Source: a gamma proteobacterium symbiont of Ctena orbiculata (GTDB lineage Bacteria > Pseudomonadota > Gammaproteobacteria > Chromatiales > Chromatiaceae). Taken from it: a stretch of 64,000 bases of DNA. Positions 18,017 to 27,131 of this stretch are shown here, one piece after another. Position 1 is the stretch's first letter; every line of letters starts with the position of its first letter. The notes beneath the pieces are model-generated. The model saw only the letters and a list, made by a program, of their open reading frames with translations, did no database searches and was not told the origin of the DNA. The translations under genes and the position numbers were made by a program. The stretch lies in the NCBI GenBank assembly GCA_003058525.1, contig QBVD01000055.1, positions 1 through 64,000 of the forward strand. The letters run 5' to 3'.

Positions 18017-18388
18017 ATGAATAGATCAAAGTTTTCCTTATTCCTAGTCTGTTTTGGCTTGGCGTGTTGCCCAATGGCAAGCGCTGAAGAGTGCAACGAT
18101 ACAGCCGGCAGTAATGACTATCCGACCTCCGCCAGGGTCGACTACGTGATTGGTTGCATGGCGTCGAGCGGCCAGACACACGAGATGATGCAGAAGTGCT
18201 CATGCAGCATCGATCTCATCGCCAAGGCCATCCCCTATGAAGAGTACGTGCACATCTCGACGTTATTGAGCCTGCAGCAGATGACTGCGGCTGGAAGAAA
18301 CGCCATCTATAAAAGCTCCACCTGGTCGCAAAAAGCGGTAGCCAAACTGAGAGAGGTGCAGGCCGACTCCACCTTGCACTGTTTCTGA
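18017..18388 (+). CDS. Small exported cysteine-rich protein
   Basis: The 123-aa protein has a signal peptide (FSLFLVCFGLACCPMASA). The mature part contains five cysteines: EEC, IGC, KCSC and the penultimate C of LHCF. The CxC pair and spread cysteines suggest disulfides or metal binding. AGAGG precedes the ATG. It converges with the SoxYZ-like gene, with only 3 bp between stops. No family is recognised. It is probably a periplasmic partner of the island's redox proteins. Confidence 0.7.
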   Translation: MNRSKFSLFLVCFGLACCPMASAEECNDTAGSNDYPTSARVDYVIGCMASSGQTHEMMQKCSCSIDLIAKAIPYEEYVHISTLLSLQQMTAAGRNAIYKSSTWSQKAVAKLREVQADSTLHCF

Positions 18389-18391
18389 AAA

Positions 18392-19240
18392 TCAGCCTTT
18401 ACTGTTTTCCGTCAGATCTATGCTATGGGAGAAAGATCTCCCCTTGGAATCCTTTACATGAACCTCCAGAACCCCTGTCTCTTCCGGTGTGAAACCGAAT
18501 CGAATACTGGGGTCCTCGCTGATGGAAATATCGGTGTCAGCGGTAAACACCTCTTCGCCGTTGTAGGTAACCTCGATTGTCCTGATAAAATCCGCTGGTA
18601 TGTAAAAGCGGGAAACCTGATCGAACTGCAGGCCTGAATTGTTCGGGTGTTTTATCAACAATTGGGTCGCGACAAGATCTCCATGACTGTACTCCTCAGG
18701 CAAACGAAACTTGATTTTCCCCAACTGTGCCGCGGCTGCAGCCGGATCCTTGAGTGAAGGCGCAGAACACCCCCCTGACGCCTTGACATAATTGTTCACC
18801 ATGTACAACTTGCCATCACTGAGCTCGGCGATTGCGCGCAGATCGGTATAGGCATTTATACGCACCCTTGTCGACAGGGTTTCCCAACTGTGCTTTCCGG
18901 GAAAATGGAAAACCGCCGCCACCGGCGAAGGATTATTATCGATCACCAAATAGAGGCTCTTTATGTAATGATCGGGTGTCTGCTCGATCTTGGAATCGAT
19001 GGCTATGGGAACGATCGCCGCATCCATTGCCCTGGCTGGGGACTCCAATCCCAGAACCTCCTCACCGCTAAGGATGCTTTTATCGCCAAACAGAGAGGTC
19101 TTTATCTGAAACCAGCGATTTCCATCATCATTTGCCCATGCATTACCGATTGCAAGACACATGCACAGCGTGATCGTTGCGAATTTGAGCCAGATATTCC
19201 GTATCCCGCCGTTTTGTTTCATCGTTGTAACAGCTGACAT
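18392..19240 (-). CDS. Quinoprotein-dehydrogenase-associated SoxYZ-like carrier
   Basis: The 282-aa exported protein combines a SoxY-like domain and a SoxZ-like domain in one chain. The signal peptide is LKFATITLCMCLAIGNAWA. The SoxY half ends with ASGGCSAPSLKDP, where the Cys corresponds to the swinging-arm cysteine of SoxY. The SoxZ-like half ends in VHVKDSKGRSFSHSIDLTE. ATG 19240 (GAGGA upstream) is chosen because the longer frame starts inside a repeat end. The family occurs with XoxF and the metallohydrolase at 19518. It is thought to carry a thiol-bound group in the periplasm; the cargo is unknown. Confidence 0.88.
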   Translation of the reverse strand: MSAVTTMKQNGGIRNIWLKFATITLCMCLAIGNAWANDDGNRWFQIKTSLFGDKSILSGEEVLGLESPARAMDAAIVPIAIDSKIEQTPDHYIKSLYLVIDNNPSPVAAVFHFPGKHSWETLSTRVRINAYTDLRAIAELSDGKLYMVNNYVKASGGCSAPSLKDPAAAAAQLGKIKFRLPEEYSHGDLVATQLLIKHPNNSGLQFDQVSRFYIPADFIRTIEVTYNGEEVFTADTDISISEDPSIRFGFTPEETGVLEVHVKDSKGRSFSHSIDLTENSKG

Positions 19241-19302
19241 AGCATTTGTCCTCGTATGAGAAAAGGAAATTGCCGGCACCCGCAAATCTTTGCCATACCT
19301 TC

Positions 19303-19335
19303 CAGGGCCTGTTGACACTCATGCAATCGGCCCTA
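19303..19335 (+). repeat. Second short end fragment of the GGGCCTGTTAACAC element
   Basis: AGGGCCTGTTGACACTCATG followed by CAATCGGCCCTAA matches 17946-17978 with a few changes. Both are in the same orientation and bracket a two-gene segment. Confidence 0.6.
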
Positions 19336-19517
19336 AGTTAGATCAGTTATTCAAACAAGCGTTCCAGTCATTGAAAATGGCTCGTCTTTCAACACAGTCC
19401 GCTATCCTGCAACAAAGGTTCAATCTGTATAGACAAGTTCACCCGTCGCATCTACCACAAATAATCCATAACAATAATCGGACACTTAACCACTGGAAAA
19501 TTTGTGGTATATCCCGC

Positions 19518-20585
19518 CTACTCCCACTCCAATTCAGCAAACACAGCCGTCACATTCCTGCCGTGGAACTCATTGAACAACAGCCAGTTGTCCTTTTCCT
19601 CCCGGCCCACGCTTTCCACCGCCTGGGTGATGGTTCCACCCTTTTTAATGATCGTTCGGATGTCTGCCGCGATAATCTCCAGATAACGTTGCTGAGCGGC
19701 CAAAGCACTCTGCCATTGGGCTGTAACAGACCCGTGCCCCGGGACGATACGTTTCACCTTTCCACATTGCCCCTTAACCTCAGTCTCAATGGCCGTTGAA
19801 CGGTTCTTCACATCATCTGAGGAAACGGCAACGCAGGCCTGCTTGCTGAGTTTTTGGATAACCTTCAACCATCCCAACAGGCTGCCATCCACTACCGGCA
19901 CACGCTCTACAAAAAGCAGATCCGAGAGCCACAATGTCCCGGTTTTGTCATCATAGACACTTAAATCGTTATTCGTATGCGCCGTCGGATAGGCCTGCAA
20001 ATGGAGAGATCTGCCACCAAGGTCCAGTCGCTTCACCTGATCGACGCTGACACCCTGGGACGGAAACACCATTTGTGTGCCTTCCGCAATGTCTCCGAGA
20101 ATCTGTTTCATTCGATTCAGATAGGTTGACTGCCGCCTCGCCAGGGCATCTCCCAGGTGTTCATGACCGATAAAGACAGGATCATCCTGTCTGAAGGCAG
20201 CGGCACCGAGGGTATGATCGGGATGCATATGGGTAAGGATCACATACCCGATAGGCAGTTGGGTGATTTCACGGATCATCTTGCGTAACGCCAATCCTTC
20301 CCGGTAACTGCTGCCGGTATCGATCACCGCCACACGCTCACTACCCACAATAAATCCTGTATTGGCGATATGCCCATGATTGTGTGTGGAAAACTCTTCT
20401 TGAATTCCCGGCCAGACATAGATGCCAGGGGCGATTTCCCTGGCATCGGCAGTCCGGGCCTGAAGTCCGTCCATGCTCAGAAACAGCACGATGCCGACAG
20501 TTACGACACGAAGACACTGGATAACCTGTAAACTGAGTATCTCCTGTGTCATACAGGCCTGTCTTAAACTGGAGATCACTCGCAT
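19518..20585 (-). CDS. Quinoprotein relay-type metallo-beta-lactamase-fold hydrolase (SoxH-related)
   Basis: The 355-aa exported protein has leader LRVVTVGIVLFLSMDGLQA. The metallo-beta-lactamase zinc motif HMHPDHTLGAA lies near residue 120, followed by further metal ligands (TAHTNNDLSVY and VPGHGSV). This pattern fits the SoxH-related hydrolases always found beside PQQ methanol/alcohol dehydrogenases and SoxYZ-like carriers. It probably cleaves the group carried on the SoxY-like cysteine at 18392. AGAGG lies 5 nt before the ATG. Confidence 0.9.
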   Translation of the reverse strand: MRVISSLRQACMTQEILSLQVIQCLRVVTVGIVLFLSMDGLQARTADAREIAPGIYVWPGIQEEFSTHNHGHIANTGFIVGSERVAVIDTGSSYREGLALRKMIREITQLPIGYVILTHMHPDHTLGAAAFRQDDPVFIGHEHLGDALARRQSTYLNRMKQILGDIAEGTQMVFPSQGVSVDQVKRLDLGGRSLHLQAYPTAHTNNDLSVYDDKTGTLWLSDLLFVERVPVVDGSLLGWLKVIQKLSKQACVAVSSDDVKNRSTAIETEVKGQCGKVKRIVPGHGSVTAQWQSALAAQQRYLEIIAADIRTIIKKGGTITQAVESVGREEKDNWLLFNEFHGRNVTAVFAELEWE

Positions 20586-20621
20586 CTAAACCTCTTTGTC
20601 AATCGCACATCGTTAAGCCTA

Positions 20622-20637
20622 TGCATATTTGCGGCCA
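20622..20637 (-). promoter_or_regulatory. Weak sigma-54-like element before the metallohydrolase gene
   Basis: Minus-strand TGGCCGCAAATATGCA has GG and GC at correct spacing, but the -12 box is ATGCA instead of TTGCA. It sits 37 bp before the start codon and 44 bp from the palindrome at 20681. It is only suggestive. Confidence 0.3.
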
Positions 20638-20680
20638 ACACTGAATAATTCGATATAACAAAGCCGGTAGGGAAATGATT

Positions 20681-20696
20681 GTGTTGCTGAAGACAC
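20681..20696. promoter_or_regulatory. 16-bp palindrome GTGT-N8-ACAC upstream of fdsGB
   Basis: GTGTTGCTGAAGACAC repeats the layout of 14908-14923 and lies 73 bp before the -24 box at 20770. The near-identical distance at both places supports its role as an enhancer site. Confidence 0.5.
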
Positions 20697-20769
20697 AGAT
20701 ACTGCTCAATGTGCGAGAAAACTGGTGCACTGATCAATCGACAACAGGCTCATACACCGCACTGGACAG

Positions 20770-20785
20770 TGGCACATGATTTGCA
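20770..20785 (+). promoter_or_regulatory. Sigma-54 promoter of the formate dehydrogenase operon
   Basis: TGGCACATGATTTGCA matches TGGCAC-N5-TTGCW at all specified bases. Transcription would begin near 20797, about 50 nt before the TTG start of fdsGB. Confidence 0.8.
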
Positions 20786-20847
20786 ATACTGACTTATTGA
20801 TAAAAAAATCAAAACCCAATCCACTATTTTCTTGAAGGGAAAAACAC

Positions 20848-22557
20848 TTGTCATCAGTAGAAGTAAAGACAGACAAACGACGACGTGGCCGCGGCAAAGG
20901 CCGTCGCGTGAAAGCGAGCATATTGGCTGAAGTGCGTGAACTGCTGGGAGAGGAAGCCCCACGCCGCCCTGATCTGTTGATCGAAATGTTGCACCGTATT
21001 CAAGACCACCTGGGATACATTTCAGTGGATCACCTGGCGGCACTTGCACAGGAGATGAGCCTATCCAGTGCCCAGGTCTATGAGGTGGCCAGTTTCTATC
21101 ACCATTTCGATCTGGTTAAGGAGAACCAAACGCCACCGCCATTGACGGTTCGGGTCTGTGATTCCATCTCTTGCAGCCTGGCCGGGGCTGAAGATTTGAT
21201 TAACAACCTGCAGGCAAGCCTGGGTAGTGGTGTTCGGGTGCAACGGGTGCCGTGTGTCGGTCGTTGTCAGGAAGCACCCGTTGCCGTGGTGAGGAAACAA
21301 CCGGTACCCCAGGCCGATGCAGTTAAAGTGAAAAGACTGCTGAATACGGCCGACAGCGAACCCGAGTTGCCCGACTATTTGGACTACAAAGGGTATCTGG
21401 GTGGCGGCGGTTACGCTCTGTTGCAACGCATGGAAACAGATGAGCGCGATGATCGACACCCCCATCGGCTGTCACCCGAGCAGGTAATTCAGTGCTTGGA
21501 AGACTCGAATCTCAAAGGTCTGGGCGGAGCGGGATTCCCTGCCGGTCGCAAATGGCGCATTCTGCGTGAACAACCGGCACCCCGCCTGCTGGCGGTGAAC
21601 ATCGACGAAGGTGAACCCGGCACATTTAAGGATCGGTACTATCTGGAACGAGATCCACACCGTTTTCTGGAAGGGGCGCTTATCGCTGCCCGGGTGGTCG
21701 GTATCAGTGAAATCTATATCTATCTGCGCGATGAGTACACCGCCATTCGCAGCATGCTTGAGTGTGAGTTGTCGGCCTTGCGGTCTGACCCTCCCTGTCC
21801 GCTGCCGCCCATCCATCTGCGCCGGGGAGCCGGTGCCTATATCTGTGGCGAGGAGTCGGCGATGATCGAGTCGATCGAGGGCAAACGCGGTATGCCCCGT
21901 CAACGTCCCCCCTACGTAGCCCAGGTCGGACTCTTCGGTCGTCCTACCCTGGAGCACAATATGGAAACCCTCTACTGGGTACGCGAACTGCTTGAACGGG
22001 GCGCTGACTGGTTCACCAAACAGGGCCGCAATGGCCGCCATGGCCTGCGCAGTTTTTCGGTCAGCGGCCGGATCAACAAACCCGGTGTCCATCTGGCCCC
22101 CGCGGGTATAACAATGCACGAACTCATCGATGAGTATTGCGGCGGTATGCAGCAAGGGCATGAGCTCTACGCATACTTCCCCGGTGGTGCATCCGGCGGT
22201 ATCCTGCCCGCCTCGATGGCCGACATTCCACTCGATTTCGATACCTTGCAGCCCTATGGCTGTTTCATCGGCTCAGCCGCCATCATCGTCCTCTCACAAC
22301 ACGATAGCGCCCGGGAGGCGGCGCTCAACGCGATGCGTTTCTTCGCTCACGAATCCTGCGGCCAATGTACCCCCTGCCGGGTCGGCACCGAAAAGGCTGT
22401 AACCCTGATGGAGCGGCAGCATTGGGATCGGGATCTGCTCAAAGAACTCGCCGGCGTGATGATCGATGCATCCATCTGCGGATTGGGACAGGCTGCGCCC
22501 AACCCGATGCTGAGCGTACTGAAATATTTTCCACAGGAGCTGGAACATGACGCGTGA
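20848..22557 (+). CDS. fdsGB: NAD-dependent formate dehydrogenase, fused FdsG-FdsB subunit
   Basis: The 569-aa protein joins two normally separate subunits. Residues 1-150 form a NuoE-like 2Fe-2S domain (C104, C109, C136, C140). Residues 180-569 form the NuoF-like FMN/NAD subunit with GLGGAGFPAGRKW at 224-236, GEESAMIESIEGKRG, and 4Fe-4S ligands C504, C507, C510, C544. It passes electrons from FdsA to NAD in the cytoplasm. It starts at TTG behind GAAGGGA. Its Arg/Lys-rich first 20 residues are unusual. It overlaps fdsA by 11 bp. Confidence 0.94.
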   Translation: MSSVEVKTDKRRRGRGKGRRVKASILAEVRELLGEEAPRRPDLLIEMLHRIQDHLGYISVDHLAALAQEMSLSSAQVYEVASFYHHFDLVKENQTPPPLTVRVCDSISCSLAGAEDLINNLQASLGSGVRVQRVPCVGRCQEAPVAVVRKQPVPQADAVKVKRLLNTADSEPELPDYLDYKGYLGGGGYALLQRMETDERDDRHPHRLSPEQVIQCLEDSNLKGLGGAGFPAGRKWRILREQPAPRLLAVNIDEGEPGTFKDRYYLERDPHRFLEGALIAARVVGISEIYIYLRDEYTAIRSMLECELSALRSDPPCPLPPIHLRRGAGAYICGEESAMIESIEGKRGMPRQRPPYVAQVGLFGRPTLEHNMETLYWVRELLERGADWFTKQGRNGRHGLRSFSVSGRINKPGVHLAPAGITMHELIDEYCGGMQQGHELYAYFPGGASGGILPASMADIPLDFDTLQPYGCFIGSAAIIVLSQHDSAREAALNAMRFFAHESCGQCTPCRVGTEKAVTLMERQHWDRDLLKELAGVMIDASICGLGQAAPNPMLSVLKYFPQELEHDA

Positions 22558-25300
22558 GCCTCAGCCATTCCCACAACGCATCAGTTTCACGCTGGACGGC
22601 AGGCCACTCAGCGCCGAGCCGGGAGAGACCCTGCTCCAGGCAGCTAAACGGGCCGGCATCGATATCCCCCATCTCTGTTACAAGGATGGCCTGCGCCCCG
22701 ACGGCAACTGCCGTGCCTGCGTGGTGGAGATCGAGGGTGAACGTGCCCTGGCTGCCGCCTGTTGCCGTACACCGAGTGAGGGAATGGTGGTCAAAAGCCA
22801 GGATGAGCGACCGCGCAATGCGCAACGGTTGGTGTTGGAACTGCTCCAGTCCGATATGGCAGAAACCCGACACACCCACCGCAATGAACTCGATCACTGG
22901 TGGCAGAAAATGGAGCTGGGCAGGCCCCGTTTTCCTGTCCGCCAACAACCGGCAGCGGACCTCTCACATCCCGCCATTGCGGTGAACCTGGATGCCTGCA
23001 TCCAATGCACCCGCTGTCTGCGCGCCTGTCGCGAGGAGCAGGTCAACAATGTGATCGGTTATGCCCGTCGAGGCGCCGCCTCGACTATCGTATTCGACGC
23101 CGGAGACAACCTGGGCGAGAGCAGCTGTGTGGCCTGCGGTGAATGTGTGCAGGCCTGTCCCACGGGCGCCCTGATGCCTGCCAACGGCAACGGTTCGGCG
23201 CATGCCGATATCGAGAAGCAGGTCGATTCGGTCTGTCCCTATTGCGGAGTCGGCTGCCAGCTCACCTATCACGTAAGTGACAACCGCATACGCTATGTCA
23301 CCGGACGTGACGGGCCGGCCAACAACAGCCGCCTGTGTGTCAAAGGACGCTATGGTTTGGACTATACCCACCATAAGCACCGTCTTACAGTACCGCTGAT
23401 TCGTCTTGATGACGCCCCTAAACAGGCCGAGCTGGGACTCGATCATGACAACCCCTTTGTCGGATTCCGTGAAGCGAGCTGGGATGAGGCACTGGCATTC
23501 GCCGCCGGCGGCCTGCGTAATTTGCGGGATGAACAGGGGCCCACAGCGTTGGCCGGCTTCGGCTCCGCCAAGGGTTCAAACGAGGAAGCCTATCTTTTTC
23601 AAAAGCTGGTCCGTACCGGTTTCGGCAGTAACAATGTGGATCACTGCACACGTCTTTGTCACGCATCTTCCGTGGTCGCGTTGCTGGAGATGATCGGTTC
23701 AGGCGCGGTCTCCAATCCGGTGGCGGATGTGGACAAAGCCGAACTGATCCTGATCATCGGTTCCAATACCACCGAGAACCATCCGGTGGCGGCCACATTC
23801 ATCAAGAACCAGGTGAACGCAGGCAAGACCCTGATCGTGATGGATCCCCGACGCACCACCATCGCGGGACACGCCACACACTTCCTCCAGTTCAAGCCCG
23901 ATACCGACGTCGCACTGCTCAATGCCATCATGCATGCGGTCATCGAGCAGGGATTGGTTGATAAGGAATTCGTCCACAATCGCACCAGCGGTTATGAGAT
24001 ATTGGAAGAGCACCTGAGCTCCTTCACCCCGCAGGCCATGGAGCATGTCTGCGGCATCGATGCCGGCACCATCCGTGAGGTGGCGCGCCTGTATGCTTCG
24101 TCCAAGGCATCCATCATCTTCTGGGGCATGGGAGTCTCCCAGCACGTACACGGTACCGACAATGCCCGCGCCCTCATATCCCTGGCCCTGATGACGGGCC
24201 AGATCGGTCGTCCGGGTACCGGACTGCATCCGCTACGCGGACAGAACAATGTACAAGGCGCCTCCGACGTTGGACTCATACCCATGGTCTTTCCCGACTA
24301 CCAGCGGGTGGACAACCCGGCGAATCGGGCAAAGTTCGAAGCCCTGTGGGGAACCACCCTGGACCCGAAACCGGGCCTCACTGTGGTTGAGATTATGCAT
24401 GCAATCACCGATGGTACGATCAGGGGCATGTATATCATGGGTGAAAATCCCGCCATGTCGGACCCCAATCTAAACCATGCACGCAAGGCACTGGCCAGTC
24501 TGCAACACCTGGTAGTGCAAGACATATTCATGACCGAGACCGCCTGGTACGCAGACGTCATTCTTCCCGCTACAGCCTTCGCCGAGAAGACAGGCAGCTT
24601 CACCAATACCGACCGGCGGGTACAGCTGGGGCGTCAAGCGATAGATCCACCAGGTCAGGCCCGAAAGGACCTGGAAATCATCCAGGAGATGGCCCGCAGG
24701 TTAGATCTTGACTGGCACTATAGCCATCCCAGGGAGGTCTTTGCCGAGATGCGTCAAGCGATGCCCAGTATTGCCGGCATCTCTTGGGAGCGCCTGGAGC
24801 AGGAGGGCGCCGTGACCTACCCCTGTGAAGATGAAGATGATCCTGGACAACCGGTGATATTCACTGAGATATTTCCCACTCCCTCAGGCAAGGCAAGCTT
24901 CACACCCGCACCCTTCACCAACGCCGATGAACTGCCGGACCGGGAGTATCCCTGGGTATTGATCACCGGCCGTCAACTGGAACACTGGCATACCGGAGCC
25001 ATGACCCGGCGCGCAGCGGTGCTCGACACGATTGAACCGATCCCGGTCGCCAGTCTGCATCCGGAGGAACTCGCACGTATGGATATCGAGCCCGGCGGCC
25101 CCATCAGGTTGCAATCGAGGCGTGGCGAGGTGATCGCGTTCGCCCGTGCCGATGAGGGCATATCTCCCGGCCAGGTATTCCTCCCCTTTTGCTACCATGA
25201 AGCAGCGGCCAACCTGTTGACCAATGAAGCGCTGGATCCGGCTGCCAAGATACCTGAATTCAAGTTCTGCGCGATCAAGGTAATGCCCGCTTCGGATTAA
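22547..25300 (+). CDS. fdsA: NAD-dependent formate dehydrogenase catalytic subunit FdsA
   Basis: The 917-aa molybdenum/tungsten enzyme has an N-terminal 2Fe-2S domain (C44, C55, C58, C72/73). Two 4Fe-4S segments follow (CIQCTRCLRAC at 151-161, CVACGECVQACPTGA at 194-208). The formate-dehydrogenase 4Fe-4S cluster uses C230, C233, C237 and C264. The metal ligand is Cys371 followed by His372 (HCTRLCHASS), so it is a cysteine rather than selenocysteine enzyme. It oxidises formate to CO2 and completes methanol oxidation. No fdsC/fdhD or fdsD follows within the window. Confidence 0.96.
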   Translation: MTREPQPFPQRISFTLDGRPLSAEPGETLLQAAKRAGIDIPHLCYKDGLRPDGNCRACVVEIEGERALAAACCRTPSEGMVVKSQDERPRNAQRLVLELLQSDMAETRHTHRNELDHWWQKMELGRPRFPVRQQPAADLSHPAIAVNLDACIQCTRCLRACREEQVNNVIGYARRGAASTIVFDAGDNLGESSCVACGECVQACPTGALMPANGNGSAHADIEKQVDSVCPYCGVGCQLTYHVSDNRIRYVTGRDGPANNSRLCVKGRYGLDYTHHKHRLTVPLIRLDDAPKQAELGLDHDNPFVGFREASWDEALAFAAGGLRNLRDEQGPTALAGFGSAKGSNEEAYLFQKLVRTGFGSNNVDHCTRLCHASSVVALLEMIGSGAVSNPVADVDKAELILIIGSNTTENHPVAATFIKNQVNAGKTLIVMDPRRTTIAGHATHFLQFKPDTDVALLNAIMHAVIEQGLVDKEFVHNRTSGYEILEEHLSSFTPQAMEHVCGIDAGTIREVARLYASSKASIIFWGMGVSQHVHGTDNARALISLALMTGQIGRPGTGLHPLRGQNNVQGASDVGLIPMVFPDYQRVDNPANRAKFEALWGTTLDPKPGLTVVEIMHAITDGTIRGMYIMGENPAMSDPNLNHARKALASLQHLVVQDIFMTETAWYADVILPATAFAEKTGSFTNTDRRVQLGRQAIDPPGQARKDLEIIQEMARRLDLDWHYSHPREVFAEMRQAMPSIAGISWERLEQEGAVTYPCEDEDDPGQPVIFTEIFPTPSGKASFTPAPFTNADELPDREYPWVLITGRQLEHWHTGAMTRRAAVLDTIEPIPVASLHPEELARMDIEPGGPIRLQSRRGEVIAFARADEGISPGQVFLPFCYHEAAANLLTNEALDPAAKIPEFKFCAIKVMPASD

Positions 25301-26117
25301 AACCCATACCAGGCTTATGCATGTCAAATTTGAGCAAATTGACAGGCGGTGTGACACATATGTAACAGTTTTTTTATTTTTATAACAGTGAAATGTGAAC
25401 AACTGAAACCGCTTCACAAGATGATCGGTTTTTTTCAACATATAACAGGATGTTACGAACTCCAATCAGATGTTGGCCCGCATTCTGCGTATAAAAACCA
25501 AACGTGTAAGTCACATTTTTTATTCAAGGTTGTTTGAACACCTGCACAGGGAACAATTTCAAGCGGTAGAGAAACACCAAGGCATTTTTTTTAACTTTGC
25601 GCTATAGAACGGCTATCAAACAGGCTGACAACGAACCGGCACCGCACAAGCAATCTTGTACTGATTTCCTCCACCCTTCATGCCCTTCTTGTGGTTATCC
25701 CCTAGCCACATGGGGCATTTTTTTTCCCAATCTCCCATTGTGCAAAACACCTTTAAAAGTAGGAGTATTAGGATGAGGGAAACTAAATAACTTTCCTGTT
25801 TACCTACAATACTCAGCCACCGATTAGGTGAAAAGCAAGCCGCAAATGCTCGCAAACAGTTATAAGTCCGCAAGTGAACTCGAATAAACGCTAATCGATT
25901 TATTCACACTCCAATGGGGTAGATCGAATGGATCCTATCCTACAGCTTCGTGTTCATTTGCTGACTATTCATAATATGCGTCTATTTGCGGCTTGCATTC
26001 ACAGCGCCCTCAGTGACGGTGAAGCAGGCTAAAGCCCATAGCTGAGAATGGCGGGTAATCAGGTAAACTTTTGTGAAATCTCCAATGCATTTTTTTATAT
26101 TTATATCGCACCTTGGA
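25301..26117. other. Gene-free region between fdsA and folP
   Basis: About 800 bp show A/T-rich sequence with T-runs (25370-25385, 25718-25725) and a decayed MITE-like element at about 25,835-26,005. Short ORFs (85 and 68 codons, minus strand) have no ribosome site or recognisable sequence. Nothing else is supportable. Confidence 0.55.
25835..26005. repeat. Decayed MITE-like element related to 4162-4392
   Basis: The left side contains GCAAGCCGCAAATGCTCGCA and ATAAGTCCGCAAGTGAACTC. The right side, reversed, reads GCAAGCCGCAAATAGACGCA and TAGTCAGCAAATGAACACGA. These are imperfect inverted arms that resemble the element near pqqE, so the two probably share an origin. Confidence 0.55.
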
Positions 26118-26948
26118 TCATAAACATTTCTTCTCATTGCGAATTGCCCAAGCCACATCAGCCGCCTGCCGATTCTGCCAGACATCATGTACCCGGAATA
26201 CCTTTACCCCCGCCATCACACCCAGTGCAGTAGTTGCACAGGTTGCCGGCATCAGTGCCTTGGGTTGTGCCTGATTACAGATCGATCCCATGAAGCGCTT
26301 GCGGCTGGCACCCAGTAACAGCGGATATCCCAGTTCGCTGATCTGTTGCAGATCGGCCAGCAGTTGCAGGTTATGCCGCTTTAGCTTTCCGAATCCGATA
26401 CCGGGATCGAGCAATAGCGCTTCAGGTTTAACACCTGCCATCAATGCCGCCTCGACCCGCGTATGCAAGAACGATTTCACTTCTGCAACCACATCCCGGT
26501 ATGCCGGCGCATGCTGCATCGTCTCGGGTGTGCCCTGCATGTGCATCAAGACCAGTGGGATACCTGCGGACCCCGCCAACGCAAGGATCTCGGGATCCTC
26601 ACGACCTGCGGAAATATCGTTGATCATATTGGCCCCGCAGTCGAGCGCATTGCGTGCAACATCGCTCGAGGTTGTATCGATGCTGACAGGAAAGCCATCG
26701 GGCAGGCTATCCCTCAATGATCGCAGGGTATCCAGGACCCGGCTTTTTTGCTCGGAGGCACTGACTCTCATTGCCTCCGGGCGGGTTGATTCCCCACCGA
26801 TATCAATGATATCCGCCCCCTCTTCCACCATTTCCATGGCGCGCGTTACCGCCGATGCAGGATCGTAACTGCCACCATCGGAAAAACTATCCGGGGTCAG
26901 GTTTAATATCCCCATAATTAATGGATGTGAAAAATCTAGAATTGACAT
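26118..26948 (-). CDS. folP: Dihydropteroate synthase
   Basis: The 276-aa TIM-barrel enzyme has the two signature motifs: ILNLTPDSFSDGG at residues 14-26 and GADIIDIGGESTRP near 44-57. Later it shows SIDTTSSDVARNAL, NDISAG, LDPGIGFGK and a GASRKRF phosphate-binding motif. It condenses p-aminobenzoate with the pterin pyrophosphate for folate synthesis. Its place next to C1 genes and a DmrB-like gene may mean an extra copy serving pterin needs of methylotrophy; whether it is the only copy cannot be seen here. Confidence 0.95.
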   Translation of the reverse strand: MSILDFSHPLIMGILNLTPDSFSDGGSYDPASAVTRAMEMVEEGADIIDIGGESTRPEAMRVSASEQKSRVLDTLRSLRDSLPDGFPVSIDTTSSDVARNALDCGANMINDISAGREDPEILALAGSAGIPLVLMHMQGTPETMQHAPAYRDVVAEVKSFLHTRVEAALMAGVKPEALLLDPGIGFGKLKRHNLQLLADLQQISELGYPLLLGASRKRFMGSICNQAQPKALMPATCATTALGVMAGVKVFRVHDVWQNRQAADVAWAIRNEKKCL

Positions 26949-27131
26949 AGAGTTATCTTGAAATTCACTACGGATTGCGATTTGTCAATCTAACGATATT
27001 GACATAAACTCTAGTTGATTAAGTAATTAACATTGATCGGATTTATTCCGTCACTCACCCCCTGACATAATAACTACAGCGAGAGGTCACGGAAGCTTTC
27101 TCCATCGGGGCCTGTTTGCGACCAGAGGTAG

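Noticed and set aside
25616-26188. Two small minus-strand ORFs between fdsA and folP
   Set aside because: No ribosome site or recognisable sequence; they overlap the decayed repeat element or T-rich DNA.
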